Assembly: GCF_000313755.1 (NCBI RefSeq) | Contig: NZ_AMZB01000086.1 | Location: 1 to 58,565, forward strand | Length of the DNA stretch: 58,565 nucleotides | Reading direction: 5' to 3' | Origin: Pseudomonas nitroreducens TX1 | GTDB taxonomy: Bacteria; Pseudomonadota; Gammaproteobacteria; Pseudomonadales; Pseudomonadaceae | Shown: positions 1 through 9,899 of the stretch, one piece after another | Position numbering within the stretch: the first letter of the stretch is position 1 | Layout of the letters: the number at the start of each line of letters is the position of its first letter | Notes under the pieces: generated by a model | Database searches by the model: none | Told to the model about the DNA's origin: nothing | What the model saw: only the letters and a program-made list of their open reading frames with translations | Translations under genes and position numbers: made by a program

Positions 1-69
1 CGTGAGGCCGCCTCCTACCCGATCCTGACTGTCCGGCGCGGCGTGACGCATCAGGCTGTAGTCAGGTAA
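1..69 (+). CDS. Possible 3' end of an upstream gene (mucD-like PDZ protease?)
   Basis: An open frame enters from the left edge and stops at a TAA at 67-69, giving 22 C-terminal residues ending HQAVVR. The pattern (hydrophobic strand, VRRG, then another strand) would fit the end of a PDZ domain. In Pseudomonas the gene before lepA is usually the periplasmic serine protease mucD. The segment is too short to identify, and it could be chance open frame. Confidence 0.3.
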   Translation, partial: REAASYPILTVRRGVTHQAVVR

Positions 70-125
70 ACTCCCCGGCTATTTTTCGGCGGACCGCCGC
101 CTTCAGCCTTCCGAGTGTGTTCGCC

Positions 126-1925
126 GTGAGTGACCTGAGTCATATCCGCAATTTCTCCATTATCGCCCACATCGACCATGGCAAGTCGACGCTGGCAGAC
201 CGCTTCATCCAGATGTGCGGCGGCCTGTCCGACCGCGAGATGGAGGCCCAGGTACTGGACTCCATGGACCTGGAGCGCGAGCGCGGCATCACCATCAAGG
301 CGCATAGCGTCACCCTTCACTACAAGGCGAAGGACGGCAGGACCTACCAGCTGAACTTCATCGACACCCCCGGCCACGTCGACTTCACCTACGAAGTCAG
401 CCGTTCGCTGGCTGCGTGCGAAGGCGCGCTGCTGGTGGTGGATGCCGGCCAGGGCGTGGAAGCGCAGTCGGTCGCCAACTGCTACACCGCTATCGAGCAG
501 GGCCTGGAAGTGATGCCGGTCCTGAACAAGATGGACCTGCCGCAGGCCGACCCGGACCGCGTGAAGGACGAGATCGAAAGCATCATCGGTATCGATGCCA
601 CCGATGCCGTGGCCTGTTCGGCCAAGAGCGGCATGGGCGTCGACGAGGTGCTGGAGCGCCTGGTTGCGACCATCCCGTCGCCGGAAGGTAATATCGATGC
701 GCCGCTGCAGGCGCTGATCATCGACTCCTGGTTCGACAACTACCTGGGCGTGGTCTCGCTGGTGCGCGTGAAGCACGGCCGCGTCAAGAAGGGCGACAAG
801 ATCCTGGTGAAGTCGACCGGCAAGGTCCACCAGGTGGACAGCGTCGGCGTCTTCACCCCGAAGCACACCGAGACTGCGGACCTCAAGGCCGGCGAAGTGG
901 GCTTCATCATCGCCGGCATCAAGGACATCCTCGGTGCGCCGGTAGGCGATACCCTGACCCTCAACAGCACCCCGGACGTGGACGTGCTGCCGGGCTTCAA
1001 GCGCATCAAGCCGCAGGTCTACGCCGGCCTGTTCCCGGTCAGCTCGGACGACTTCGAGGACTTCCGCGAAGCCCTGCAGAAGCTGACCCTGAACGACGCT
1101 GCACTGCAGTACGAGCCGGAAAGCTCCGAGGCCCTCGGCTTCGGCTTCCGCATCGGCTTCCTCGGCATGCTGCACATGGAGATCATCCAGGAGCGCCTGG
1201 AGCGCGAGTACGACCTGGACCTGATCACCACCGCGCCGACCGTAATCTTCGAGATCGTGCAGAAGAACGGCGACATCCTCTATGTCGACAACCCGTCGAA
1301 GCTGCCGGACCTCTCGTCCATCGACGAGATGCGTGAGCCAATTTGCCGCGCCACTATCCTTGTGCCTCAGGAGCACCTGGGCAACGTCATTACCCTGTGC
1401 ATCGAGAAGCGCGGCGTCCAGCGCGACATGCACTTCCTCAGTGGCCAGGTCCAGGTGATCTACGACCTGCCGATGAACGAAGTGGTGCTGGACTTCTTCG
1501 ACCGCCTGAAGTCCACCAGCCGTGGCTATGCTTCGCTGGACTACAGCTTCGACCGCTTCGAGCCGGCCAACCTGGTTCGCCTCGATGTGCTGATCAACGG
1601 TGAGAAGGTTGACGCCCTCGCCCTGATCGTCCACCGCGACAACGCCCCGTACAAGGGCCGTCAGTTGGTGGAGAAAATGAAGGAATTGATTCCGCGGCAG
1701 ATGTTCGATGTCGCGATTCAGGCGGCCATCGGTGGGCAGATCATCGCCCGCTCGACGGTCAAGGCGCTCAGGAAGAACGTGCTGGCCAAGTGCTACGGTG
1801 GTGACGTGAGCCGTAAGCGCAAGCTGCTGGAGAAGCAGAAGGCCGGTAAGAAAAGGATGAAGCAGGTCGGTAGCGTGGAGATTCCGCAGGAAGCCTTCCT
1901 CGCTGTGCTCAAAGTGGACAGTTGA
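126..1925 (+). CDS. lepA: Elongation factor 4 (LepA), ribosome-associated GTPase
   Basis: Translational GTPase that acts on the ribosome (EF4; back-translocation or initiation-quality role) in the cytoplasm. The 599-residue product has the G-domain P loop AHIDHGKST near residues 12-20, DTPGH near 80, NKMD near 134, and the long LepA-specific C-terminal domain ending in a basic tail ([16 protein letters not shown]). A GTG at 117 is in frame, but the GTG at 126 gives the family N-terminus MSDLSHIRN and is preferred. It is the first gene of lepA-lepB, the standard order in Pseudomonas; the lepB start lies 5 nt after its stop, so co-transcription is likely. Confidence 0.97.
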   Translation: MSDLSHIRNFSIIAHIDHGKSTLADRFIQMCGGLSDREMEAQVLDSMDLERERGITIKAHSVTLHYKAKDGRTYQLNFIDTPGHVDFTYEVSRSLAACEGALLVVDAGQGVEAQSVANCYTAIEQGLEVMPVLNKMDLPQADPDRVKDEIESIIGIDATDAVACSAKSGMGVDEVLERLVATIPSPEGNIDAPLQALIIDSWFDNYLGVVSLVRVKHGRVKKGDKILVKSTGKVHQVDSVGVFTPKHTETADLKAGEVGFIIAGIKDILGAPVGDTLTLNSTPDVDVLPGFKRIKPQVYAGLFPVSSDDFEDFREALQKLTLNDAALQYEPESSEALGFGFRIGFLGMLHMEIIQERLEREYDLDLITTAPTVIFEIVQKNGDILYVDNPSKLPDLSSIDEMREPICRATILVPQEHLGNVITLCIEKRGVQRDMHFLSGQVQVIYDLPMNEVVLDFFDRLKSTSRGYASLDYSFDRFEPANLVRLDVLINGEKVDALALIVHRDNAPYKGRQLVEKMKELIPRQMFDVAIQAAIGGQIIARSTVKALRKNVLAKCYGGDVSRKRKLLEKQKAGKKRMKQVGSVEIPQEAFLAVLKVDS

Positions 1926-1930
1926 ACCCT

Positions 1931-2785
1931 ATGACCCTGAATTTCCCGCTGTTGCTGGTGATTGCCGTCGCGGTATGCGGCGTTCTCGCCCTGGTGGACC
2001 TGGTGCTGTTTGCACCGCGCCGCCGGGCAGCCATTTCCGCCTACGAGGGCACAGTCGGCGAGCCCGACCCGGAAGTGCTGGAAAAACTGAACAAGGAGCC
2101 GGTGCTCGTCGAGTACGGCAAGTCGTTCTTCCCGGTGCTGTTCATCGTGCTGGTGCTGCGCTCGTTCCTGGTCGAGCCCTTCCAGATCCCGTCGGGTTCG
2201 ATGAAGCCGACCCTGGAAGTGGGCGATTTCATCCTGGTGAACAAGTTCGCCTATGGCATCCGTCTGCCGGTGCTGGACACCAAGGTAATCCCGGTGGGTG
2301 ATCCGCAGCGTGGCGATGTCATGGTGTTCCGCTACCCCAGCGACCCGAACATCAACTACATCAAGCGTGTCATCGGCGTACCGGGCGACACCATTCGCTA
2401 CACCAGCGACAAGCGCCTGTACATCAACGACCAGGCCGTGGCCGAGTCGCTGGTGGGCGAAGAGCCGGGCACCTTGGGCAGCGTAACGCTGTATCAGGAG
2501 AAGCTGGGCGCGGTGGAGCACATGATCCGCAAGGAAATGACCCGCTTCCGCATCGAACCGGGCAAGCAGTGGAAAGTGCCGGCCGGCCATTACTTCATGA
2601 TGGGCGACAACCGCGACAACTCCAACGACAGCCGCTACTGGAACGATCCGAAGATTCCCAAGGACCTGCTGGGCATGGTTCCGGACCGCAATATCGTCGG
2701 CAAGGCGTTCGCGGTGTGGATGAGCTGGCCGGACCCGAAAATGCGCAATCTGCCGAATTTCTCGCGAGTCGGCGTGATTCACTAA
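1931..2785 (+). CDS. lepB: Signal peptidase I
   Basis: Inner-membrane serine-lysine protease that removes signal peptides from Sec and Tat exported proteins. The 284-residue product has two N-terminal membrane segments (about residues 4-27 and 65-80). It has the catalytic serine in PSGSMKPT (Ser90), the catalytic lysine in YIKRVIG (Lys145), and the box E motif GDNRDNSNDSR. A TTG at 1922 is in frame, but the ATG at 1931 gives the usual Pseudomonas start MTLNFPLLL. It lies directly behind lepA, and the pairing gave lepA its name (leader peptidase operon). Confidence 0.97.
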   Translation: MTLNFPLLLVIAVAVCGVLALVDLVLFAPRRRAAISAYEGTVGEPDPEVLEKLNKEPVLVEYGKSFFPVLFIVLVLRSFLVEPFQIPSGSMKPTLEVGDFILVNKFAYGIRLPVLDTKVIPVGDPQRGDVMVFRYPSDPNINYIKRVIGVPGDTIRYTSDKRLYINDQAVAESLVGEEPGTLGSVTLYQEKLGAVEHMIRKEMTRFRIEPGKQWKVPAGHYFMMGDNRDNSNDSRYWNDPKIPKDLLGMVPDRNIVGKAFAVWMSWPDPKMRNLPNFSRVGVIH

Positions 2786-2834
2786 ACTTGTGAGACGTTT
2801 CAGGCCGGCAAGGCTGGAGCGGTGCTAGAAAAGG

Positions 2835-2868
2835 GCGGGGCTGCACGCGGGGAGCGAGGCAGCCCCGC
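2835..2868 (+). other. Perfect GC-rich hairpin after lepB
   Basis: GCGGGGCTGC at 2835-2844 pairs perfectly with GCAGCCCCGC at 2859-2868 over a 14-nt loop. No T-run follows, so it may be an attenuator, a processing or stabilising stem, or a weak terminator between lepB and the DUF4845 gene. Confidence 0.5.
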
Positions 2869-2927
2869 TTCACTTGGACCCGCCGCGCCTGGCGGGCATA
2901 TAAGAAAGATACCGACATGAGGTCGAT

Positions 2928-3305
2928 ATGACGTACGCACGTTCGCAGAAGGGAATGTCGTTGCTGGGTTGGCTGGTCGTTCTTGCGCTCGTGGCGTTTC
3001 TTGCCAGTGCCGCGTTCAAGATCATTCCGCACTACCTGGACTACTACGCCATCGAGAAGGCCATCACCTCGGTGGAAACCGACAAGGCCGCCGAAGTGCA
3101 TACTGTCCCCGAGTTCTATTCCTATGTAGGCAAGGCGCTGATGCTCAACAACATTCGCGACCTCAATCTGGACGATGCCCTGGACGTGAAGCTCGAGAAC
3201 AACGAGTTCCGCGCCCACCTCAAATACGAAAAACGCGAGCCGCTGGTGCAGAACATCGACCTGGTGGTCAAATTTGACAAAGAATTCCGTGTACGAATGC
3301 CGTGA
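2928..3305 (+). CDS. DUF4845 small membrane-anchored protein
   Basis: The 125-residue product belongs to the DUF4845 family, found between lepB and rnc in many pseudomonads; its function is unknown. The N-terminus [20 protein letters not shown] is one membrane segment and resembles a type IV prepilin leader (K-G then M-S-L-L), but the conserved pilin Glu5 is missing. The rest is a soluble domain probably facing the periplasm. Its stop overlaps the GTG start of rnc by 4 nt, which implies translational coupling. A hairpin separates it from lepB, so it may also have its own promoter. Confidence 0.85.
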   Translation: MTYARSQKGMSLLGWLVVLALVAFLASAAFKIIPHYLDYYAIEKAITSVETDKAAEVHTVPEFYSYVGKALMLNNIRDLNLDDALDVKLENNEFRAHLKYEKREPLVQNIDLVVKFDKEFRVRMP

Positions 3306-3994
3306 GTAACAACAGTCTGGATCGACTCGAGCGCAAGCTTGGCTACACCTTCCGCGACCAGGACCTGATGGTCCTGGCGCTGACCCATCGCAGTTTCGCC
3401 GGGCGCAACAACGAGCGCCTGGAATTTCTCGGTGACGCCATCCTCAACTTCGTCATCGGCGAAGCCCTGTTCACCCACTTTCCCCAGGCCCGCGAAGGCC
3501 AGCTGTCGCGCCTGCGCGCACGACTGGTGAAGGGCGAGACCCTGGCCCTGTTGGCCCGCGGGTTTGAGATCGGGGATTACCTGCGACTGGGTTCGGGTGA
3601 GCTCAAGAGCGGCGGTTATCGCCGCGAGTCGATCCTGGCTGACGCCATGGAGGCGCTGATCGGCGCCATCTATCTGGACACCGGCATGGATTCCGCCCGT
3701 GAGCGAATCATGGATTGGCTCGGCCCGCAGTTGCGCGAGCTGACCCCGGTGGATACCAACAAGGACCCCAAGACCCGCCTGCAGGAGTTCCTGCAGTCGC
3801 GCGGGTGCGAACTGCCGCGTTACGACGTGGTGGATATCCAGGGCGAACCGCATTGCCGCACTTTCTTCGTGGAGTGCGAGGTGGCCCTGCTGAACGACAA
3901 GACCCACGGCCACGGCGGCAGCCGCCGCATCGCCGAGCAGGTGGCCGCCGCCGCCGCACTGGCAGCCCTGGGCGTGGAGAATGGCCATGAGTGA
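3302..3994 (+). CDS. rnc: Ribonuclease III
   Basis: Double-strand-specific endoribonuclease that processes rRNA precursors and structured mRNAs. The 230-residue product has the RNase III signature [13 protein letters not shown] (about residues 37-49) with the acidic metal ligands, a second catalytic region [13 protein letters not shown] (about 114-126), and a C-terminal double-stranded RNA-binding domain (about 155-226). It starts with a GTG that overlaps the preceding stop codon, and its end overlaps era by 8 nt from the preferred era start. The rnc-era-recO order is typical of gammaproteobacteria. Confidence 0.97.
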   Translation: MSNNSLDRLERKLGYTFRDQDLMVLALTHRSFAGRNNERLEFLGDAILNFVIGEALFTHFPQAREGQLSRLRARLVKGETLALLARGFEIGDYLRLGSGELKSGGYRRESILADAMEALIGAIYLDTGMDSARERIMDWLGPQLRELTPVDTNKDPKTRLQEFLQSRGCELPRYDVVDIQGEPHCRTFFVECEVALLNDKTHGHGGSRRIAEQVAAAAALAALGVENGHE

Positions 3995-4928
3995 GCACGA
4001 GCAAGACCAGCACGACCCATCCGAGCACGATGAAGCAGGAGCCGTTCGTTGCGGTTACGTCGCCATCGTCGGCCGCCCCAACGTCGGCAAGTCGACCCTG
4101 CTCAACCACATCCTCGGGCAGAAGCTGGCGATCACCTCGCGCAAGCCGCAGACCACCCGCCACACCCTGCTGGGTATCAAGACCGAGGGTGACGTGCAGG
4201 CGGTGTACGTCGATACCCCCGGCCTGCACAAGGACAACGACAAGGCGCTCAACCGTTACATGAACCGGTCGGCCAGCGCCGCGCTGAAGGACGTCGACGT
4301 GGTCATCTTCGTCGTCGACCGCAACCGCTGGACCGACGAAGACCAGATGGTCTATGACAAGGTCAAGTACGTGAGCTGTCCTGTCCTGCTGGCGGTGAAC
4401 AAGGTCGACCGCATGGAGGACAAGGGCGAGTTGCTGCCGCATCTGCAGTGGCTGGCCGAGCAACTGCCCAACGCCGAAGTCGTGCCGATTTCCGCCCAGC
4501 ACGGGCAGAACCTCGACGTCCTGGAATCCCTGGTGGCCGAGCGCCTGCCGGAGAGCGAGCACTTCTTCCCCGAAGACCAGATCACCGACCGCAGCAGCCG
4601 CTTCCTCGCCGCCGAACTGGTGCGCGAGAAGATCATGCGCCAGCTGGGTGCCGAGCTGCCGTACCAGGTCACGGTGGAGATCGAAGAGTTCAAGCAGGAC
4701 GGTCCGATCCTGCACATCCATGCGCTGATCCTGGTGGAACGCGACGGTCAGAAGAAGATCATCATTGGCGAGAAGGGCGAGCGCATCAAAAGCATCGGCC
4801 AGAACGCCCGCAAGGACATGGAAGTGCTGTTCGACTCCAAGGTCATGCTCAACCTCTGGGTGAAAGTGAAGGGCGGCTGGTCCGACGACGAACGTGCGCT
4901 GCGTTCGCTGGGCTACGGCGACCTTTGA
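3987..4928 (+). CDS. era: GTPase Era
   Basis: Essential GTPase that assists 16S rRNA 3'-end maturation and 30S assembly. The 313-residue product has P loop GRPNVGKST (about residues 29-37), switch II DTPGLH, NKVD, and a C-terminal KH RNA-binding domain with [14 protein letters not shown]. An ATG at 3981 would add two residues (MA); the ATG at 3987 gives MSEHEQD and is preferred. The N-terminus before the G domain is longer and more acidic than in P. aeruginosa Era as I recall it. It overlaps rnc, so translation is probably coupled. Confidence 0.96.
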   Translation: MSEHEQDQHDPSEHDEAGAVRCGYVAIVGRPNVGKSTLLNHILGQKLAITSRKPQTTRHTLLGIKTEGDVQAVYVDTPGLHKDNDKALNRYMNRSASAALKDVDVVIFVVDRNRWTDEDQMVYDKVKYVSCPVLLAVNKVDRMEDKGELLPHLQWLAEQLPNAEVVPISAQHGQNLDVLESLVAERLPESEHFFPEDQITDRSSRFLAAELVREKIMRQLGAELPYQVTVEIEEFKQDGPILHIHALILVERDGQKKIIIGEKGERIKSIGQNARKDMEVLFDSKVMLNLWVKVKGGWSDDERALRSLGYGDL

Positions 4929-4936
4929 TCCTTGCT

Positions 4937-4958
4937 GCCCCGCGAGCCATCGCGGGGC
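4937..4958 (+). other. Hairpin between era and recO
   Basis: GCCCCGCG (4937-4944) pairs perfectly with CGCGGGGC (4951-4958) over a 6-nt loop, 9 nt after the era stop. It lacks a T-run, so it could attenuate or stabilise rather than fully terminate. Confidence 0.45.
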
Positions 4959-5016
4959 ACACCCTCCGGGCGCCTGAGCGCGTCCGCCTTCCGACTTCCA
5001 CTCCAGGCGCAGCGCC

Positions 5017-5721
5017 ATGAGCCTCGCTTCTACTGCCCAAGCCGCCTTCGTCCTGCACAGCCGTCCCTACAAGGAAACCAGTGCGCTGGTGGATTTCTTC
5101 ACCCCGCAGGGACGGCTGCGCGCCGTCCTTCGTGGTGCGCGGGGCAAGGCTGGAGCGCTGGCGCGGCCGTTCGTGCCGCTGGAAGCCGAATTCCGCGGGC
5201 GCAGCGACCTGAAGAATGTCGTGCGCCTGGAGCCCAACGGCATCCCCAACCTGCTCAGTGGCGAAGCGCTGTTCAGCGGCCTGTACCTGAACGAGCTGAT
5301 GATTCGCCTGTTGCCGGCCGAAGACCCGCACCCCGCCCTGTTCGAGCACTACCGCGCGACCCTGCCGCTGCTGGCTGCCGGCAGCCCGCTGGAACCGCTG
5401 CTGCGCTCGTTCGAATGGCGGCTGCTGGACGACCTGGGCTATGGTTTTTCCCTGGACAGCGATATCGTCGGCCAGCCTGTCGCGCCGGATGGCCTCTACC
5501 GTCTGGTGCCCGACTCCGGCCTGGAACCGGTCGGCGGCCTGCAGCCGGGGCTGTTCCATGGCGCCGACCTGCTGGCAATGGCTGAAGCCGACTGGAGCGC
5601 GCCCGGCGCCCTGGCGGCGGCCAAGCGCCTGATGCGCCAGGCCCTGGCACCCCATCTTGGCGGCCGACCGCTGGTCAGCCGCGAGCTCTTCATGAATCGC
5701 AAGGACAACTCCCGTGACTGA
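5017..5721 (+). CDS. recO: DNA repair protein RecO
   Basis: Recombination mediator that works with RecR to load RecA on SSB-coated single-stranded DNA. The 234-residue product has the N-terminal OB-fold region ([20 protein letters not shown], about residues 10-29, then [12 protein letters not shown]) and an alpha-helical C-terminal domain, of normal length for the family. The ATG at 5017 gives [11 protein letters not shown]. Its stop overlaps the GTG start of pdxJ by 8 nt. Confidence 0.94.
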   Translation: MSLASTAQAAFVLHSRPYKETSALVDFFTPQGRLRAVLRGARGKAGALARPFVPLEAEFRGRSDLKNVVRLEPNGIPNLLSGEALFSGLYLNELMIRLLPAEDPHPALFEHYRATLPLLAAGSPLEPLLRSFEWRLLDDLGYGFSLDSDIVGQPVAPDGLYRLVPDSGLEPVGGLQPGLFHGADLLAMAEADWSAPGALAAAKRLMRQALAPHLGGRPLVSRELFMNRKDNSRD

Positions 5722-6457
5722 AGCCAACCGTATTCTGCTCGGCGTGAACATCGACCACGTCGCTACCCTGCGCCAGGCTCGTGGCACCCGCTATCCCGAC
5801 CCGGTGAAAGCCGCGCTGGACGCCGAGGAAGCCGGTGCCGACGGCATCACCGTACACCTGCGCGAAGATCGCCGGCACATCCAGGACCGCGACGTGCGCG
5901 TGCTCGCCGAAGTGCTGCAGACCCGCATGAACTTCGAGATGGGCGTCACCGAGGAGATGATGAAGTTCGCCGAGATCATCCGCCCGGCCCACGTCTGCCT
6001 GGTCCCGGAGACCCGCCAGGAACTGACTACCGAAGGCGGGCTGGACGTCGCCGGCCAGGAAGCGCGCATCCGCGAGGCGGTGCAGCGCTTGGCGGCTGCT
6101 GGTTGCGAAGTGTCGCTGTTCATCGATCCCGACCAGCGTCAGATCGAAGCTTCCGCGCGTATTGGCGCGCCGGCGGTGGAACTGCACACCGGCCGTTATG
6201 CCGACGCGCACAACCCGGCCGAAGCGGCCCATGAGCTGGCACGCATCCGCGATGGCGTGGAGTTCGGCCTGTCCCATGGTTTGATCGTCAACGCGGGCCA
6301 CGGCCTGCATTACCACAATGCCGAGCCGGTGGCGGCGATTGCCGGGATCAACGAGCTGAACATCGGCCACGCCATCGTCGCCCATGCGCTGTTCGTGGGC
6401 TTCAAGCAGGCGGTCGCCGAGATGAAGGCGCTGATCGTGGCGGCGGCCAATCGCTGA
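5714..6457 (+). CDS. pdxJ: Pyridoxine 5'-phosphate synthase
   Basis: Condenses 1-deoxy-D-xylulose 5-phosphate with 3-amino-2-oxopropyl phosphate to make pyridoxine 5'-phosphate, the last ring-forming step of vitamin B6 synthesis. The 247-residue TIM barrel opens with [18 protein letters not shown] and carries the family motifs [14 protein letters not shown] and VELHTGRYA. It starts at GTG 5714 inside the end of recO and is the last gene of the lepA-to-pdxJ run. The following intergenic DNA holds a dispersed palindrome rather than a clear terminator. Confidence 0.96.
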   Translation: MTEANRILLGVNIDHVATLRQARGTRYPDPVKAALDAEEAGADGITVHLREDRRHIQDRDVRVLAEVLQTRMNFEMGVTEEMMKFAEIIRPAHVCLVPETRQELTTEGGLDVAGQEARIREAVQRLAAAGCEVSLFIDPDQRQIEASARIGAPAVELHTGRYADAHNPAEAAHELARIRDGVEFGLSHGLIVNAGHGLHYHNAEPVAAIAGINELNIGHAIVAHALFVGFKQAVAEMKALIVAAANR

Positions 6458-6498
6458 TTTGGGGGATGGACTTCATCTGGTCATTCGCCAGAGAACTT

Positions 6499-6620
6499 CC
6501 CTCTCCCTAACCCTCTCCCTGAAGGGAGAGGGGACTGATCGGCATCAGGCGAAGTACCGAGCTGCCCGGTGGCATCGGATGGCTCCCTCTCCCTTCAGGG
6601 AGAGGGCACGGGGAGAGGGA
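6499..6620. repeat. CCCTCTCCC-type palindromic repeat pair
   Basis: Two copies of a near-palindrome with core CCCTCTCCCTGAAGGGAGAG lie at about 6511-6533 and 6584-6606 in opposite orientation, each flanked by shorter CCCTCTCCC or GGGAGAGGG arms. The pair can fold into one large stem-loop. The same family recurs at about 24863-25131 and 28851-28874. Confidence 0.75.
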
Positions 6621-6672
6621 AACCCAGGCAAGGATTTTCAGAAGAACGCAGCTGTACCTGCGGGATTACAGA

Positions 6673-7641
6673 TCAAGGCTTGCGCGCCACCAGCGTGGCG
6701 CGCAGTGGCGCCGGCAGGCCTTCGATGGTGCGGCTGTGGTCGTCCGGATCGAGGAAGTCCGGCAGCGACTGGTAGCGCATCCACTCCGTCGTCCGCTGTT
6801 CTTCCACCGATGTGCGGCTGATGTCCACGCTGCGTACATCGGTGAAGCCCGCGCGGCGCAGCCATAGCTCCAGCGCCGGCACCGATGGCAGGAACCATAC
6901 GTTGCGCATCTGCGCGTAACGGTCCTCCGGCACCAGCACGGTGTTCACGTCGCCTTCTACCACCAGGGTTTCCAGCACCAGTTCGCCGCCACGGCGCAGG
7001 CAGTCCTTGAGTGCGAGCAGGTGGTCGATGGGCGAGCGGCGATGGTAGAGCACGCCCATGGAGAACACGGTATCAAAGCCTTCCAGCTTCTCCGGCAGGT
7101 CTTCCAGGGCGAAGGGCAGGTGCCAGGCCGGCAGGCCCGGCAGATAGCGCTTCATGGCGAGGAACTGGCAGAAGAACAGCCAGTTCGGGTCCACGCCCAG
7201 CACGCTGCGCGCGCCAGCGCCGAGCATGCGCCACTGGTAATAGCCGTTTCCGCAGCCGACGTCGAGAATGCGCTTGCCAGCCAGATCGATGTGCGGCGAG
7301 ACACGCTCCCATTTCCAGTCCGAACGCCATTCGGTGTCGATGTGCACGCCGAACAGGTTGAACGGCCCCTTGCGCCACGGGATCAGCCCCTGCAAAGCCA
7401 ACGTAAGCTGATCGCGGGTCGCTTCGTCGCAGGCGCCTTCCAGGTTGAAGCGCTCGCGCAACTCGACGGCAGCGGCTTGCAGCGCCGGCAGGCGATCCAC
7501 CGCGGCCAGCCAGCGATCGAGATCGCCATGGCCATCGTCGACTTTGCTGGCCAGTTGCGCGGGCAGCGAGGCGGCCCAGGATTCCAGTGGCGTGCCGGCC
7601 AGTTCAAGGCGCAGGCGGTCGAGGTCGAAGCGTTCGATCAT
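6673..7641 (-). CDS. cmoB: tRNA U34 carboxymethyltransferase CmoB
   Basis: Uses carboxy-S-adenosylmethionine made by CmoA to turn 5-hydroxyuridine-34 of tRNA into 5-carboxymethoxyuridine, widening wobble decoding. The 322-residue product has the SAM-fold motif [15 protein letters not shown] near residue 125 and the family segments [12 protein letters not shown] and [15 protein letters not shown]. An upstream in-frame start would add 11 residues, but ATG 7641 gives [10 protein letters not shown] and overlaps the cmoA stop as ATGA, so coupling with cmoA is expected. Confidence 0.95.
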   Translation of the reverse strand: MIERFDLDRLRLELAGTPLESWAASLPAQLASKVDDGHGDLDRWLAAVDRLPALQAAAVELRERFNLEGACDEATRDQLTLALQGLIPWRKGPFNLFGVHIDTEWRSDWKWERVSPHIDLAGKRILDVGCGNGYYQWRMLGAGARSVLGVDPNWLFFCQFLAMKRYLPGLPAWHLPFALEDLPEKLEGFDTVFSMGVLYHRRSPIDHLLALKDCLRRGGELVLETLVVEGDVNTVLVPEDRYAQMRNVWFLPSVPALELWLRRAGFTDVRSVDISRTSVEEQRTTEWMRYQSLPDFLDPDDHSRTIEGLPAPLRATLVARKP

Positions 7642-8378
7642 GGCAGGGCAATCAGGGAAGCGAAGTTGAGGCACTGGAACCAGGGCACGACCTTGGAGAA
7701 TCCTGCGGCCAGCAGGCGCTCGCGGTGGGTCTCCAGGGTGTCGGGGCGCATGACGTTCTCGATGGCGGTGCGCTTCTGGGCGATTTCCAGTTCGCTGTAG
7801 CCATTGGCGCGCTTGAAATCGATGTGCAGGTCGGTGAGCAGGTCGTGCTCCTGCTCGTCGGCGAACCGCAGTTTTTCCGAGAGGATCAGCGCGCCGCCGG
7901 GCAGCAGGGCGCTGTGCAGGCGGGTGAGCAGTTCCAGGCGTTGTTCGGGGGCGATGAACTGCAGGGTGAAGTTCAGCGCAATCAGCGAGCAGGGCCTGAG
8001 GTCCAGCTTCAGGATGTCCGCCTCGATCAGTTCGACCGGCAGCAGCTCCTGGTGCATGGCGTCCTGGGCGCGCAGGTATTCGCCGCAGCGCTCGATCATC
8101 GGCGCGGAGTTGTCGACGCCGACGACGCGGCAGCCTTCGGTCTTCACGTGGCGGCGCAGCGCCTGGGTCACGGCGCCCAGCGAGCAGCCGAGGTCGTAGA
8201 GCACACTGTTCGGGGTGGCGAAGCGCGCGCCGAGTACGCCGATGTTCTCGACGATGGTGGGGTAGCCCGGCACGGATCGCTTGATCATGTCCGGGAAGAC
8301 GCGCACCACGTCCTCATTGAAGGTGAAGTCGGGAACCTGGGTTTGCGGCTGGGCGAAGATGCGGTCGGATTCGCTCAC
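7638..8378 (-). CDS. cmoA: Carboxy-S-adenosyl-L-methionine synthase CmoA
   Basis: Makes carboxy-SAM from SAM and prephenate, the donor used by CmoB. The 246-residue product starts at GTG 8378 ([13 protein letters not shown]), which matches the family; longer in-frame starts would add an arginine-rich stretch not found in CmoA. Motifs are [17 protein letters not shown], the SAM loop [14 protein letters not shown] and [13 protein letters not shown]. It is first in a cmoA-cmoB operon. Confidence 0.95.
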   Translation of the reverse strand: MSESDRIFAQPQTQVPDFTFNEDVVRVFPDMIKRSVPGYPTIVENIGVLGARFATPNSVLYDLGCSLGAVTQALRRHVKTEGCRVVGVDNSAPMIERCGEYLRAQDAMHQELLPVELIEADILKLDLRPCSLIALNFTLQFIAPEQRLELLTRLHSALLPGGALILSEKLRFADEQEHDLLTDLHIDFKRANGYSELEIAQKRTAIENVMRPDTLETHRERLLAAGFSKVVPWFQCLNFASLIALP

Positions 8379-8491
8379 GCTGGATCGGGCCTCGTTGCGC
8401 TGAACAGGCAAGCGGGCGCGGCGCGCCCGGTCTGCCGGGGCGCGCATTGTAGCCGAGGCGCGGGGTGCGCCCAAGCGTCAGCCGATAAGGG

Positions 8492-9064
8492 TCACTTGAG
8501 CTGGTCGGAGAAGTATTCGCCGGCGCCTTGCAATGGACCGAGGGGGTTCTTCTTGTCTTCCATGCGGCGGATGTTCGGCTCGCCGTTGCTGGTCTTGTGC
8601 ACCACCACGTCGTCGATCAGCACGAACACCGGACGGAATGACCAGCCCTGCACCTGGCGGCGCTTGCGAAAGTTGAAGATGTCGGCCCAGAAACTGCCCA
8701 CGCGCTGGCTGTCGGTCTTGTTGAAATCGAAGGCGTAGCCGATGCAGCGGTCCTTGGCCTGCAGGCAGGTCACCAGGCCGTCGGGCAGGTAGTCGATGGG
8801 GATGTTGGGCTGCACGAAGAGCAGGCGCACGTCGATGAAGGAAAGCATCTTGGCGTTGCCCTGGGACAGAGGGTCGAAGCCCAGCGCGTAGAGCTGCGAC
8901 TTGGTGGTCTTGCCAGGGTCGACCTGGTTGTAGCGGCTCTGTGCATCCTGGTAATCCAGGAATGGTGACTGCACTTCCGCGCGTTCGCTGGGCAGCAGGC
9001 TGCCACAGGCAGAGAGCGTCAGGCAGGCTCCCAGCAACAACATCGAGCGAACTACTGCACGCAT
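8492..9064 (-). CDS. Uncharacterised lipoprotein
   Basis: The 190-residue product has a signal peptide with a clear lipobox: MRAVVRSMLLLGACLTLSAC, so the mature protein should start at Cys20 and be lipid-anchored; position +2 is Gly, so outer-membrane sorting is possible. I do not recognise a domain. It contains a cysteine pair in TCLQAKDRCIGYAF that could form a disulfide. The frame extends to 9139, but ATG 9064 gives the signal peptide. It sits in the PA0774-PA0777 position of the conserved block. Confidence 0.8.
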   Translation of the reverse strand: MRAVVRSMLLLGACLTLSACGSLLPSERAEVQSPFLDYQDAQSRYNQVDPGKTTKSQLYALGFDPLSQGNAKMLSFIDVRLLFVQPNIPIDYLPDGLVTCLQAKDRCIGYAFDFNKTDSQRVGSFWADIFNFRKRRQVQGWSFRPVFVLIDDVVVHKTSNGEPNIRRMEDKKNPLGPLQGAGEYFSDQLK

Positions 9065-9151
9065 GGAGCTCCCCTTTTCCCAGTCTCTTATTGATTGATC
9101 TATAGCCGATGACAGAGGGCTCTGCCGGACTTTTCTCACGCCTTCGCGGGA

Positions 9152-9898
9152 CTAGTCAACGGCGATGCCGTAACCCTGCATCAGGGGTTTCCATTGGTCG
9201 TTGCGGCGCAGTTCGCGCAGGCCTTCGTCGAGGTCGGCCAGGCGTTCCTGCACGCCTTCCAGGCGAGGATTGAGCGCGACGTACATGGGGCGTTTATCGG
9301 CGAGCTCGCCGGCTGCTTGAATGCGCTCGGTCAGGCCATGCCGGTGCAGGTAGTGCTCGACGATCTGGCTGTCTTCCAGCAGCACCGTGATGCGCCCGAG
9401 CAGCAGCTTCTGGATGTTGCGCTCGAGCACCTTTTCGCCGCTGAGCACTTGCACCTGTTCGTGGTTGGCGAGGTGCTCGTCGCGCCAGTCGTCCACTTCC
9501 TTGCCGTAGGAATAGCCCTGCGCCAGGCCGATGGACTGGCTGCTCAGCGAGGTCGGGCCCTTCCAGGTCCAGGGGTTATCGTTGCGCACGTAGAAACGCA
9601 TGGTCACCCAGCCGATGGGCTCCTCGCCGATCAGCAGTTCCTCGGACTCTTCGCTGTACGCGCCGACCACGCCGTCCACCAGTCCCTCGCGGGCCATCTG
9701 CAAGGCGCGTGGCCAGGGCAGGGGTTCGAACAGGGGCGGTTGAGGGAGCACCTGGCCGAGGGCTTCGAGCAGGTAGCCGGGCTTGTCCGGATTATCCGGG
9801 CAGAGGTAGGGGCACCAGTCGTCGCCGGCCAGGCGCAAGGGGTCGGCGCTGGTCAGCGCCGAACAGAGGAGCAGCAGCGGTGACGCGATTCGCAGCAT
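9152..9898 (-). CDS. Periplasmic amino-acid-type solute-binding protein (SBP_bac_3-like)
   Basis: The 248-residue product has an N-terminal signal peptide (MLRIASPLLLLCSALTSA) followed by a fold resembling family 3 solute-binding proteins: early aromatic segment WCPYLCPDNPDKPGYLLEAL, then PWPRALQMAREGLVDGVVGA, typical of the ligand-pocket region. No ABC permease or ATPase gene is adjacent, so it may be an orphan sensor or binding protein. ATG 9898 is preferred over upstream in-frame starts because it begins the signal peptide. It lies 1 nt after the stop of the yhhN-like gene. Confidence 0.8.
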   Translation of the reverse strand: MLRIASPLLLLCSALTSADPLRLAGDDWCPYLCPDNPDKPGYLLEALGQVLPQPPLFEPLPWPRALQMAREGLVDGVVGAYSEESEELLIGEEPIGWVTMRFYVRNDNPWTWKGPTSLSSQSIGLAQGYSYGKEVDDWRDEHLANHEQVQVLSGEKVLERNIQKLLLGRITVLLEDSQIVEHYLHRHGLTERIQAAGELADKRPMYVALNPRLEGVQERLADLDEGLRELRRNDQWKPLMQGYGIAVD

Positions 9899-9899
9899 G

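Noticed and set aside
1922..1930. TTG start for lepB at 1922
   Set aside because: The ATG at 1931 gives the conserved N-terminus and is a stronger start codon.
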